A stretch of DNA of 61,161 nt, taken from the NCBI GenBank assembly GCA_964463965.1, contig CAYXED010000010.1:1-61161 (forward strand), in the 5' to 3' direction. Shown here one piece after another: positions 53,567-61,161 of the stretch. The notes beneath the pieces were generated by a model, which saw nothing but the letters and a program-made list of their open reading frames with translations, searched no databases and was not told where the DNA came from. The translations under genes were made by a program, and so were the position numbers. Position 1 is the first letter of the stretch; each line of letters starts with the position of its first letter. This DNA comes from UBA2166 sp964463965 (GTDB taxonomy: Bacteria; Nitrospirota; Nitrospiria; Nitrospirales; UBA2166).

Positions 53567-54829
53567 TTACAATAATTGGCAGGTGGATTGGCTTTTCTGA
53601 ATGGAGATAGTGTCTGCATATACAGTTTCGAGGATATCGTAATGGCCTAATCCTAATTCTTTGCCAAATGACTTACCAACCAAGATATCTTGGATGTGTT
53701 GATGATCCCACGATCTGAAGAAGGATTGTCCTTCTTTGAGACCATCAAATCTGTATCCTTCAAGTGTCCTTATGAGGGCAGAAACGTCTGTCGTTTTGGC
53801 TCTCTGTATTGCGTTTATGGTTTCTGTGAGCGCGGCATAACCAAGGTAGCACCGTGACGTTGGCGTATGGCGATACTTTTCTATGACCCCATTAATAAAG
53901 GTTTTTGATCCAGTTGTTTGTACCTTAGGGTCCCAAGTCAGTCCCCAGATGCCTTGATTCTCTCCATAACCCAACGGGCGTCCAATTTGTTCTCCAGCTA
54001 TCATACCTCCGATGCCTATATCTGACCCGAGACCTAATTTTTTAGCCATTCGGAGGGCATTGACAAGGTCCCATCCATAGACATTGAGAATGATTGCATC
54101 CGGTCGTGATGATTGAGCTTCTTGCAATGAGGGAAGAAAGTTAGTTTCTCCAAATTGTGTTGTAATATGGCCAATTTCCTTTCCTCCAAGTTCAAGTAAC
54201 GCTCGTTTCATCGCTGTGTATGATGATGTGCCGTCCATAGTTTTTGCATTGATGAAGAACCAGTTTGACCCGAAGTTTTGTACAATATGAGGCGCTACTG
54301 CACGAGACATTACACGTGCACTTGGCATGTAGGTGAAAGTTGAAGGGCGGCAGGCTGAGCCAGTAAGTTCCTCAATATGTGCACAAGTGACCATGAATAG
54401 CTTGCCTTCTTTTTCTGCAATTTCAGAAACTGCCAGGGCGACTTCACCATTAAATGATCCAAGTAAAATATCAACTCGTTGCTCCTGAATTAGTGATGTT
54501 GCATGTTTTCTTGCAGAGTCTGGATTCGACTCATCATCAACTGCCAGAAGTTCAATAGGCCTTCCAAGAACGCCTCCCGATGCATTAGCCATATCCATTG
54601 CTACCGTGGCTCCATGAATGTCGTGCATGGATGAAGTACTATATGGTCCTGTAATTGGGTCAATCATTCCAATGCGAATGGGATCACCTGTTGGTGGTGG
54701 AGGAATGCTAGGTGATGAGGGCTCTTGATTGCAGGATTGTAATCCGACAAGATTAATCGCACCTATGGTTCCTGCTGCCATGTATTTTAGGAAGTTTCGT
54801 CGTGATATCTGTGTTTTTTTGTTGGACAT
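53567..54829 (-). CDS. Tat-exported lipoprotein, branched-chain-amino-acid/urea-type binding protein
   Basis: The protein is about 420 residues from ATG 54829, which has GGGGATAG upstream; an earlier in-frame ATG at 54940 lies inside the MOSC gene. SRRNFLKYMAAG is a twin-arginine signal and LQSC at its end is a lipobox, so it is a membrane-anchored, folded-exported protein. The mature part is a type I periplasmic binding protein (Peripla_BP_6): IRIGMIDPITGPYS, GGVLGRPIELLAVDDESNPD and WGLTWDPKV, close to amide/urea binders (AmiC/UrtA/FmdD). No permease or ATPase genes are adjacent, so it may be a sensor or use a distant transporter. Confidence 0.85.
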   Translation of the reverse strand: MSNKKTQISRRNFLKYMAAGTIGAINLVGLQSCNQEPSSPSIPPPPTGDPIRIGMIDPITGPYSTSSMHDIHGATVAMDMANASGGVLGRPIELLAVDDESNPDSARKHATSLIQEQRVDILLGSFNGEVALAVSEIAEKEGKLFMVTCAHIEELTGSACRPSTFTYMPSARVMSRAVAPHIVQNFGSNWFFINAKTMDGTSSYTAMKRALLELGGKEIGHITTQFGETNFLPSLQEAQSSRPDAIILNVYGWDLVNALRMAKKLGLGSDIGIGGMIAGEQIGRPLGYGENQGIWGLTWDPKVQTTGSKTFINGVIEKYRHTPTSRCYLGYAALTETINAIQRAKTTDVSALIRTLEGYRFDGLKEGQSFFRSWDHQHIQDILVGKSFGKELGLGHYDILETVYADTISIQKSQSTCQLL

Positions 54830-54875
54830 TCTATCCCCTTTTTCTCTGATGCTAGTATCGTAAGTTTTGTCTTCT

Positions 54876-55523
54876 TTACGTTTTTGATCTTTGAAGGTAT
54901 TGAGTGATGGAATCACGCCATTTCTGTGATAGTGTCTCAATCTGAAGTGCTCGTTGCAATGTGGCCATATCTTTTAAGGTATGTGAGAAAAAGTTATTAA
55001 GGTCAGTGACTGTGACAGTATGAATGCTTTTATTTAAAACCGATATAGTGTCACTTGGTTTGATTTTCCCTTCTTGTATGACTCTTAAATACCATCCACT
55101 TCGCCCACTTTCAGAAAATTGTTTGACGATTTTTTTGTTTCCAACACTTACCCCAAGTTTATAGCAGGGTTCTCGCGGCTCAACTATTTCAAACTTTGCT
55201 GATCCTATTTGCCATTGATCGCCAATGTAAACAGTATCTTCTGATGCACCCTCAATAGTTAAGTTTTCTCCAAATATTCCCCACGATAGATTGAGCTCTG
55301 GAAACTTTTTCCCCCAGTATTTGTAGTGTTCTTTTGGGTAAACATATATGGCTTTTTCTGTGCCACCATGTAGGATTAGGTCGCCTTGAGCATCTCCATC
55401 AAGGCCATGTGCCTGGACAGCAATGGTTCCTTCAATAGGCTGTTTAAAAATACCAGTTTTTACCTGATGTCCTCGTCGAGGGATAGTACGAAGTTCACCA
55501 ACATTAATTGAAATGACCTGCAT
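54876..55523 (-). CDS. MOSC domain protein (YiiM-like)
   Basis: The protein has 215 residues. The MOSC beta-barrel is clear: VGELRTIPRRG, GDAQGDLILHGGTEKAIYVYP, WGIFGENLTIEG and EPREPCYKLG, whose Cys is the residue expected to bind sulfur or the molybdenum cofactor. A C-terminal helical extension (about 160-215, TDLNNFFSHTLKDMATLQRAL) is the YiiM 3-alpha domain. YiiM proteins handle molybdenum-cofactor-linked reductions of N-hydroxylated compounds. It is the first gene of the operon, 46 bp before the lipoprotein gene. 182 bp separate it from the leader of the next gene. Confidence 0.88.
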   Translation of the reverse strand: MQVISINVGELRTIPRRGHQVKTGIFKQPIEGTIAVQAHGLDGDAQGDLILHGGTEKAIYVYPKEHYKYWGKKFPELNLSWGIFGENLTIEGASEDTVYIGDQWQIGSAKFEIVEPREPCYKLGVSVGNKKIVKQFSESGRSGWYLRVIQEGKIKPSDTISVLNKSIHTVTVTDLNNFFSHTLKDMATLQRALQIETLSQKWRDSITQYLQRSKT

Positions 55524-55657
55524 TAGATAACCTAATATGTGGTGAGGCTCTCAGTAGGGTTTATAGGCAACATTAAGAGTTTGTCTTTAAAATTTGGCAA
55601 AAAACTATGGTTAGGATATTAATTATTAGTTAGATAGTGACTAGTGGAATTTTACCT

Positions 55658-55678
55658 CATACGGTACGTTACCATATG
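55658..55678. promoter_or_regulatory. 21-bp near-palindrome before the membrane spermidine-synthase-like gene
   Basis: CATACGGTA-CGT-TACCATATG has arms that pair in 8 of 9 positions. It sits between TTTACC (55651-55656) and a weak ATATGT, 27 nt before the ATG at 55706, in the place of a repressor site or 5' leader hairpin. No copy of it was noticed elsewhere in the window. Confidence 0.4.
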
Positions 55679-55705
55679 TAGCTTTATAAAAACGAGGGAT
55701 ACTCT

Positions 55706-55807
55706 ATGAGCATGTATGGATTTTTTCAAAGGTTTGCTGGCGCCCTCTTTGAAAAAATGATTGAAAAGAGGAGGGCATTACTATTCGGCTTTACACTCCT
55801 CTACTAA
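55706..55807 (+). CDS. 33-residue upstream reading frame, probably the original N-terminus of the next gene
   Basis: From ATG 55706 (GAGGG seven nt upstream), the frame encodes MSMYGFFQRFAGALFEKMIEKRRALLFGFTLLY and stops at TAA 55805. Its end (LLFGFTLL) joins smoothly, with one missing base, to LLIIPIFMVSGATS of the downstream frame. This looks like a basic start and the first half of a membrane helix cut off by a frame break around 55799-55804. It could also be a true leader peptide or a re-initiation site. Confidence 0.55.
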   Translation: MSMYGFFQRFAGALFEKMIEKRRALLFGFTLLY

Positions 55808-55821
55808 TCATACCTATTTTC

Positions 55822-58383
55822 ATGGTGAGTGGCGCGACATCACTGGTCTATGAAACAGTATGGTCTCGACAACTACATCTCATTTTTGGTACGAGTCAGG
55901 TAGCGATTAGCACAGTTCTTGCAGCTTTTATGGCTGGGTTGGCACTTGGTGCATTATTTGCTTCTCACTGGGCGGCACGTACAAAATACCCCATATTATG
56001 GTATGGGGTATTAGAGCTTTTTATCGGGGGGTATGCGGTTTATTTTCCAACTCTTCTTGATTTTTTCCAGCCAGTATACCTTGAGTTTTTGACAGTATTT
56101 GAACCAACTCCTCTTGCGTTTGCAACGTTTCAGTTCCTTCTTATTGGGCTACTTCTGTTGCCTCCAACAGCGTGTATGGGTGCAACACTACCCCTACTCG
56201 TGCGTTTTGTGAGTACTCGATCTGAAAATGTTGGGTGTCAGGTTGGACGACTCTATGGGGCTAATACTTTGGGCGCCGTACTTGGAACGGCTTTTGCAGC
56301 TTTTTTGCTCCTGCCTCAGTTCGGGGTAGAACAAACTACCTATTGGGCTGCTACTGCAAATATAGTTTTGGCATTTGCTGCGTTGATTATTACATTAGTC
56401 ATTCGCCAGACCTCTATGTCTGTAGCTGTTTCCCCTACACGGATACATCATCATAATACTTTCCAGTCTATACGATATTTGCCAGTAGCTTCTATCTCCC
56501 CTCCTATTGCTATAGCAGCGCTTACAGGGTTTGCGAGTCTGTTATGTGAAGTGGCATGGTTTCGTCTTACTTCACTTGTTCTGGGAGGAAGTGCTTATGC
56601 ATTTTCGATTATGTTGCTTGCGTTTCTTCTTGGTATTGGTATTGGTGGATGGGTAGGTGGCTACATGGCCGACCGTAGCTTTAGAGTAGGAGGGCATGGG
56701 AGAGTTTTTAATGGATTGATGTGGTTTCAGCTACAGTTAGCATGTTTTTGTTGGATTGCGATGTACTTTTATAATGAGATGCCTATCGCATATGTTTCAT
56801 TGTATAAATACTTTGAGAATAGTTTGTTTCTAATGTGGCCAGCTATGGTGTTGTTGCCTTTGGCTGTTATGTTTTTTCCTGCACTCTTAATGGGCCTTAC
56901 TTTTCCATATCTTGTACGTGTAATGGCTGATTCTGGAAGTGATATTAGTCACCTAGTTGGCCGTATTTACGGAGTGAATACAATTGGGGGGATTTTTGGT
57001 GCAGCTAGTGGAGGCCTCCTGTTTTTGCCTTGGTTGTATATGAGTGGAGCTATTTTGATTGCAATATCAGTAAATCTATTTGCGGCACTGATTGCTGGAA
57101 TTAGTTCTCTTTCTGTAAGGGGGAGATTGAGCCAGAGTGTGCTTATATTCACAGTGATAGCAACTTTTAGTGGAATTATGCTTGTTCATTGGCAGCGGCC
57201 TCCATGGGATCCTCGTCTTATGACTGCAGGGTTGTACTCTTATGTGGCTACACTCAGCGATGTAAGTCGTAAAGGTGTGATTGACGCAGTTAAAGGTTCC
57301 ACTGATCTTATATTTTATGAGGAAGGACTCTCTTCCGTAGTGACTGTAGAGCGTGATCGTGAAGATGGAAATATTTTCCTTTCCAATAATGGAAAAGTAG
57401 AAGCATCTTTGTATGATATGGATACACAGATTTTATTAGCACATATCCCATTTATTTTTTCCCCCTCACCTGAGCAGGTACTTGTAATTGGTTTAGCAAG
57501 TGGGATTACTCTAGGGTCCGTTACGCTGCATCCTGCGAAAAATATTGACCTTGTGGAATTAGAACCTGCAGTTGTAGCTGCCAGTCATCAATTTGATAAA
57601 TATAATAGAAGGCCACTTGAGGATCCTCGTGTACATTTAGAGGTAAATGATGCAAGGAATTTTCTTGCTCTTGCACACGACAATACTTACGATCTTGTGA
57701 GTTCTCAGCCATCAAACCCCTGGCTAACAGGTGTTTCAAATTTGTTTACAAGAGAGTTTTTTGAACTTGGAAAGCAGAAACTTAAACCTGAAGGAGTGTG
57801 GGTTCAATGGTTACAGACTTATAGTATGGGCCCAGAGGATGTAAAAACGCTTTTAGCGACATTTTCAGACGTATATGAGGAAGTCAGTGTTTTTCGAGTT
57901 GCAGCAGCTGATTTACTTGTTGTAGGAAGCCGTCGAGATTTATCGTTATCTGTGGATAGGTTTGGGAAAATTTTTGAAAATGATGCCGTTGCTAATGATT
58001 TAAAATTGATTGGCATCGAAAGGCCAGAGCAGCTACTTGGCCTTCATCAGTTTTCTCGTGACACTTTGTTAAGTTTTGTTGAGACTTCAATATTGAATAC
58101 TGATGACAATATGAGAATTGAATACTCTACACCTCTGAAACTATTTGAGGATACTATTGGTATAAATATAGATATGCTGGAAGGTTATGCTAAAGCTTTA
58201 CCAGGGCTCGTTAATGACGTTGATGGATTGCTTGTCTTGGCGAGTACCTATGCCGAACATGATCCTCGATGGCGAAGGGCAGTGGAGGCTCTGCAATATG
58301 GGGTAGATCGGTATCCTAACAGTCAAGGTATCAGTATTGCTTATGAAGATGCCCTTAAACATGTTCGTGAAGAAGAACAATGA
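55822..58383 (+). CDS. Fused multi-helix membrane / spermidine synthase-like protein
   Basis: The protein has 853 residues in the frame from ATG 55822. About 14 membrane helices fill the first 460 residues, with SGATSLVYETVW at the start and the same pattern (TGFASLLCEVAWFR) again near residue 233, so it is a duplicated transporter-like half. The C-terminal half is a spermidine-synthase-like Rossmann domain: VLVIGLASGITLGSV (SAM loop), DLVELEP and NDARNF; DLVSSQPSNPWLTGVSNLFT is the family loop. The final 100 residues have TPR-like helices. The helix-1 start is cut: the frame is open only from 55765, and no ribosome site precedes 55822. Function unknown. Confidence 0.82.
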   Translation: MVSGATSLVYETVWSRQLHLIFGTSQVAISTVLAAFMAGLALGALFASHWAARTKYPILWYGVLELFIGGYAVYFPTLLDFFQPVYLEFLTVFEPTPLAFATFQFLLIGLLLLPPTACMGATLPLLVRFVSTRSENVGCQVGRLYGANTLGAVLGTAFAAFLLLPQFGVEQTTYWAATANIVLAFAALIITLVIRQTSMSVAVSPTRIHHHNTFQSIRYLPVASISPPIAIAALTGFASLLCEVAWFRLTSLVLGGSAYAFSIMLLAFLLGIGIGGWVGGYMADRSFRVGGHGRVFNGLMWFQLQLACFCWIAMYFYNEMPIAYVSLYKYFENSLFLMWPAMVLLPLAVMFFPALLMGLTFPYLVRVMADSGSDISHLVGRIYGVNTIGGIFGAASGGLLFLPWLYMSGAILIAISVNLFAALIAGISSLSVRGRLSQSVLIFTVIATFSGIMLVHWQRPPWDPRLMTAGLYSYVATLSDVSRKGVIDAVKGSTDLIFYEEGLSSVVTVERDREDGNIFLSNNGKVEASLYDMDTQILLAHIPFIFSPSPEQVLVIGLASGITLGSVTLHPAKNIDLVELEPAVVAASHQFDKYNRRPLEDPRVHLEVNDARNFLALAHDNTYDLVSSQPSNPWLTGVSNLFTREFFELGKQKLKPEGVWVQWLQTYSMGPEDVKTLLATFSDVYEEVSVFRVAAADLLVVGSRRDLSLSVDRFGKIFENDAVANDLKLIGIERPEQLLGLHQFSRDTLLSFVETSILNTDDNMRIEYSTPLKLFEDTIGINIDMLEGYAKALPGLVNDVDGLLVLASTYAEHDPRWRRAVEALQYGVDRYPNSQGISIAYEDALKHVREEEQ

Positions 58384-58430
58384 AGAATAAGTTTACGTGA
58401 GGGGATGCTCTCAGAGCAAGTGGTATGAAT

Positions 58431-59567
58431 CTAGTTTTGTTGTAGAGAAGATATGCGATGAAGAAGAAAATCGTGGATTTTTTTTGCTCGTTCATTCCAT
58501 GTATATTTTGCAACTGTGTTCAAGGCATTTTGAGATAATTGTCTGCGCTGGTTTTGATTGTTGAGTAAGCTGCTCAAAGCATTTGCTGCTGCGGTTGTAT
58601 CATTTGGCTTCACCAAAATTGCATTCTTCTCATTTTTTAATATCTCTGTAACATCGGGAGTTTCTGGCCCTAGAATTGCACGTCCTGCGGCAAGGTATGT
58701 AAAGGTTTTCATTGGGAGCACTGTTTTTCTGTGTTGTGAAAGAGGCGTTGAGCATGGAGGAATTAAAAGCACGTCTGCGGCATATAAAAATGTGATAATT
58801 TTGTTAAGGGTTTGCCAAGTAATAATATTGATGTTTTGGAATTTTTCTGCGCGACGTTCCATCTCACCATTGCTTTTTGATCCGACCAGAACAAAAAGTG
58901 TTTCTGGTAGCAGAGAAGCAATGCTCAGCACTTCGTTGAGTCCCTTTTCTTCGCTAATTCGTCCTGTATATACGACGATTTTCTTTTCTTTTGGTAGGCC
59001 AAGTTGTTCTCGAGCCTCTTGAGGTTCCAATGGTGATTCAAATTGTTTAGGATCGTAACCATTGTAAGCCAGAAGCAGTTTTTCAGATTGAATGCCAAGT
59101 TTTTCATAACGATTTTTTGTATATTGCGAGTGCAAGATTGCTCCAATAAAGTTCTTTTGGCCCATGAGCGTCCTAAAGTATGGTTTGAGAAATGGAAAAG
59201 TATCTGTAAATGGGCGATATGTTTCAAAGACACATTGATATCCTGCCAGCATACCTGCAGTTAGCATAGGAAGGTTTCTGGTATAGAAAATGTGGTCACT
59301 CAGCGGAATCCTAAGAGCACGTATTGCATTACCAATATCGCGTAATGGACCTAACCTGCGAGAATCTTTGTAATTTATAACTTGAAACTTATTCAAAATT
59401 TTTGAGTAATTGCTAATTTGTTCCCATGTTATAGGATGTGTTCTGTAAGGTACTACGAGACGAATAGATATTTTTCGTTGTGCCAGAGCATCAATGGTTT
59501 TAACTACTTGATCAGTGACAGCATCTGGTGATGGAAGGTCTGAATGAAAAAGGTATGCTATATTCAA
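58431..59567 (-). CDS. GT4-type (group 1) glycosyltransferase
   Basis: A 378-residue GT-B fold enzyme. The first half has HSDLPSPDAVTDQVVKTIDAL and the linker a NGYDPKQF segment. VVYTGRISEEKGLNEVL (about residue 200) and EMERRAEKFQNI form the nucleotide-sugar domain. The donor-binding EX7E region reads KTFTYLAAGRAILGPETPDVTEIL. It has no signal or membrane segment. It transfers a sugar onto a lipid or protein acceptor that cannot be told. It follows the nucleotidyltransferase-phosphotransferase fusion by 42 bp, so both may build one surface glycolipid. Confidence 0.87.
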   Translation of the reverse strand: MNIAYLFHSDLPSPDAVTDQVVKTIDALAQRKISIRLVVPYRTHPITWEQISNYSKILNKFQVINYKDSRRLGPLRDIGNAIRALRIPLSDHIFYTRNLPMLTAGMLAGYQCVFETYRPFTDTFPFLKPYFRTLMGQKNFIGAILHSQYTKNRYEKLGIQSEKLLLAYNGYDPKQFESPLEPQEAREQLGLPKEKKIVVYTGRISEEKGLNEVLSIASLLPETLFVLVGSKSNGEMERRAEKFQNINIITWQTLNKIITFLYAADVLLIPPCSTPLSQHRKTVLPMKTFTYLAAGRAILGPETPDVTEILKNEKNAILVKPNDTTAAANALSSLLNNQNQRRQLSQNALNTVAKYTWNERAKKIHDFLLHRISSLQQN

Positions 59568-59609
59568 GCTCTGAACCTACTGAGTTGTGGTGTTATATCA
59601 AAAGGTTAA

Positions 59610-60917
59610 TTAAAATTTAAACTTCTGGGGAGCCTGTTGGGAGCCTATAAGCCACAATGCTCGGCCACCTCGTACTATAATGGTTGCAATGCCCCACCAT
59701 ACACAAACCCACAGCGCTATAGTTAAGCCCCACATTGGACCAGTCAATAATAGTAGCCAAATATAAATGTTACGGCGACCGGAAATTTTTCTTACAGCCA
59801 GATCTAGTGGGGTGTAGTTATCTAAAATTCTCATATAAGTTTTACCTAGTAGGAACCAAAACCCTACTCCCGTTATAGAGTCTGTAAAGTTTAGAAGGAC
59901 GAGTGCTACTCCAGCCATAAATGTTGGGCTATCAATGTTGCCACCTCCTAATACCCAGCCAAGGCTTAGCCACCAGGAGTATTCAAACATCATATCGAAA
60001 ATGTGTTCGAGCTCTCCAACTTTGGAGGTTTTTATTTTTGCACGTGCAAGCTTTCCATCTAATCCATCCATTATGCCTACGAATGCTGCCCCTATAAGCG
60101 ATAACCATAGGTAGCCAGATAGTATGCCCCAGGTTACAGTCCATGCTGCAATGTTAGTTATCAACGTAATTTGATTTGGAGTGGCTGATGTATTGCAAAG
60201 CTTAGATACGATGTAGTTTTCAATGGGGGCATGTAGTAGTTGTGCAGGAAGATCAAGAGAGCCTTTTTGTGCACTATCAATGACCAAGGAATGGGCGATT
60301 CCACAATCACTTTTGCGGTTTATCTGCATCCACATGCTGCGACGATGTCTTCGAATGTTATGTTTGTATGATGGTATCTCTTCTATATCAAGTTGATGTG
60401 TGTTCTCGTCTAGCGTTAGATGAGGAAGTAAGTCTTGCCATCGCAAATGGTCGTTTTTTAAAAGTGCTTGTAAAGTTTTATAACTAATTAGTGCGCATCC
60501 AACGGGTGCGTTCGGAACATTTGATGAAAAGGCTTTATCATTACAGTTTGGAGCGGTGGAATCGATCAATAAACTTGGGTTTGAAAATTTTATGATATGG
60601 TCAATCAGTGCTTTTTCAATATAGTAATGGCCTGCAACTAGAAGGACGGTATCATCTTCATTAAATTCTGAAATAGTGTTTTTTTGATCAACTACTCGAA
60701 CTCGTTCTTTAGGATCGGTTATCTGGTCTGAAATAGTTCTTGCGATTTCGGGGGCATTAGGTGGGGGAATAATTATTGTTGTTTGTACCCCACAGCTTTT
60801 TAGTGTTCGAAGATGCCGCTCGAGGAGTGTGATTCCAGATAATTTTTCTAATGCAACTATGCTAGTGGGTTTTGTATCGTGATAGTGTTCGTTGACGAGG
60901 ATAACGCTTTTCACCAT
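59610..60917 (-). CDS. Nucleotidyltransferase-CDP-alcohol phosphotransferase fusion
   Basis: The protein is about 435 residues from ATG 60917; a TTG at 60968 is in frame 51 nt earlier. Residues 1-220 resemble a sugar-phosphate nucleotidyltransferase, but the GxGxR loop is not clear (it begins VILVNEHYHDTKP, then LEKLSGITLLERHL). The C-terminal half is a CDP-alcohol phosphotransferase membrane domain with about six helices. DGLDGKLARAKI matches D-G-x2-A-R, but then GELEHIFDMM has His and Met where the two later aspartates of G-x3-D-x3-D should be, with an Asp one residue early. Relatives with this layout make CDP-inositol or DIPP. Products here are unknown. Confidence 0.78.
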   Translation of the reverse strand: MVKSVILVNEHYHDTKPTSIVALEKLSGITLLERHLRTLKSCGVQTTIIIPPPNAPEIARTISDQITDPKERVRVVDQKNTISEFNEDDTVLLVAGHYYIEKALIDHIIKFSNPSLLIDSTAPNCNDKAFSSNVPNAPVGCALISYKTLQALLKNDHLRWQDLLPHLTLDENTHQLDIEEIPSYKHNIRRHRRSMWMQINRKSDCGIAHSLVIDSAQKGSLDLPAQLLHAPIENYIVSKLCNTSATPNQITLITNIAAWTVTWGILSGYLWLSLIGAAFVGIMDGLDGKLARAKIKTSKVGELEHIFDMMFEYSWWLSLGWVLGGGNIDSPTFMAGVALVLLNFTDSITGVGFWFLLGKTYMRILDNYTPLDLAVRKISGRRNIYIWLLLLTGPMWGLTIALWVCVWWGIATIIVRGGRALWLIGSQQAPQKFKF

Positions 60918-61038
60918 TGCAGCCAACGATTGTAAGTTGAGTTGGTGGAGTGCAGCAAGATCCAGCAAATAAGGATGACATTAATATAGAAACGTGCCCT
61001 AGTCCCTACAACCATATCATATAAGGATATTTAGGACC

Positions 61039-61161
61039 ATGGTTAAGAAGTATTTTCAAAAAGGCGTTGTAGGAGATATTTCTAGAAAAATAAAGAGTTT
61101 AGGAAGATATGAGAGCCTTCTCTTGTCCGAATGGCCGAATTATGTGAAGATGCAAGGGTGG
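61039..61161 (+). CDS. Start of a gene cut by the right edge
   Basis: Forty-one codons from ATG 61039 to the window end, with AGGA five nt before. The start is basic and helical (MVKKYFQKGVVGDISRKIK), then RYESLLLSEWPNYVKMQGW. No stop in frame. It is divergent from the phosphotransferase fusion, with about 70-120 bp between them. I do not recognise it. Confidence 0.5.
   Translation, partial: MVKKYFQKGVVGDISRKIKSLGRYESLLLSEWPNYVKMQGW

Overview
The window is a dense, AT-rich (roughly 42% GC by eye) stretch of chromosome from a Gram-negative-type (diderm) bacterium. The evidence for a second membrane is a tripartite RND/MFP/TolC efflux operon, several outer-membrane beta-barrels, a LolA-like protein, a DegP-like protease and RseP. 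Most genes are housekeeping, so this is core chromosome with accessory patches rather than a plasmid or prophage. I saw no rRNA, CRISPR array, transposase or phage gene. The phylum cannot be fixed by reading alone; the gene set would suit an uncultured marine lineage near Nitrospinota, Nitrospirota or Desulfobacterota, which is inference only.

Layout. 1-1.8 kb: a gene cut by the edge, a CbiX-type chelatase and a divergent MerR regulator with a B12-binding light-sensor-like domain. 1.8-6.8 kb, between tRNA-Gln and tRNA-His: a TetR regulator, pirin, DoxX, DUF2784 and a large methyltransferase. Three copies of one operator-like motif (GAAYGWTYRTTCT) link the TetR, pirin and DoxX segment. 6.9-14.3 kb: uppS-cdsA-dxr-rseP (lipid carrier, phospholipid, isoprenoid and site-2 protease), then a TPR protein that looks like a STAND protein without its ATPase, and a TM0106-type nuclease. 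14.3-19.6 kb, minus strand: gph, two M16 peptidases (one active, one lacking the zinc motif), a uridine-kinase-like protein, a zinc ribbon and tag. 19.8-29.6 kb: mutS2, lpd-like and cinA, a broken outer-membrane barrel gene, polA and an exonuclease III gene.

29.7-35.6 kb: the RND efflux operon. 35.9-38.5 kb: DksA-like protein, free-standing NFACT-R domain, cupin, cca. 38.6-43.2 kb: DegP-like protease and an outer-membrane trio (DUF5020 barrel, LolA-like protein, second barrel) without the MMPL pump that often accompanies such genes. 43.3-50 kb: rlmD, dicarboxylate/glutamate symporter, zinc dehydrogenase, aroC, a small unknown, a YkgJ-type protein and miaE. 50-55.5 kb: lon, a small unknown, and a MOSC / Tat-lipoprotein binding protein / DUF5069 operon. 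55.7-61.2 kb: a membrane spermidine-synthase-like fusion with a frame break at its N-terminus, a glycosyltransferase, a nucleotidyltransferase-CDP-alcohol phosphotransferase fusion, and a gene cut by the right edge.

The parts most worth a second look are the self-consistent TetR regulon, the B12/MerR photoreceptor beside a B12-type chelatase, the altered CDP-alcohol phosphotransferase motif, the orphan binding lipoprotein operon, the MMPL-less outer-membrane trio, and three frame breaks plus three 8-9 nt G/C runs that may reflect decay, phase variation or sequencing error.
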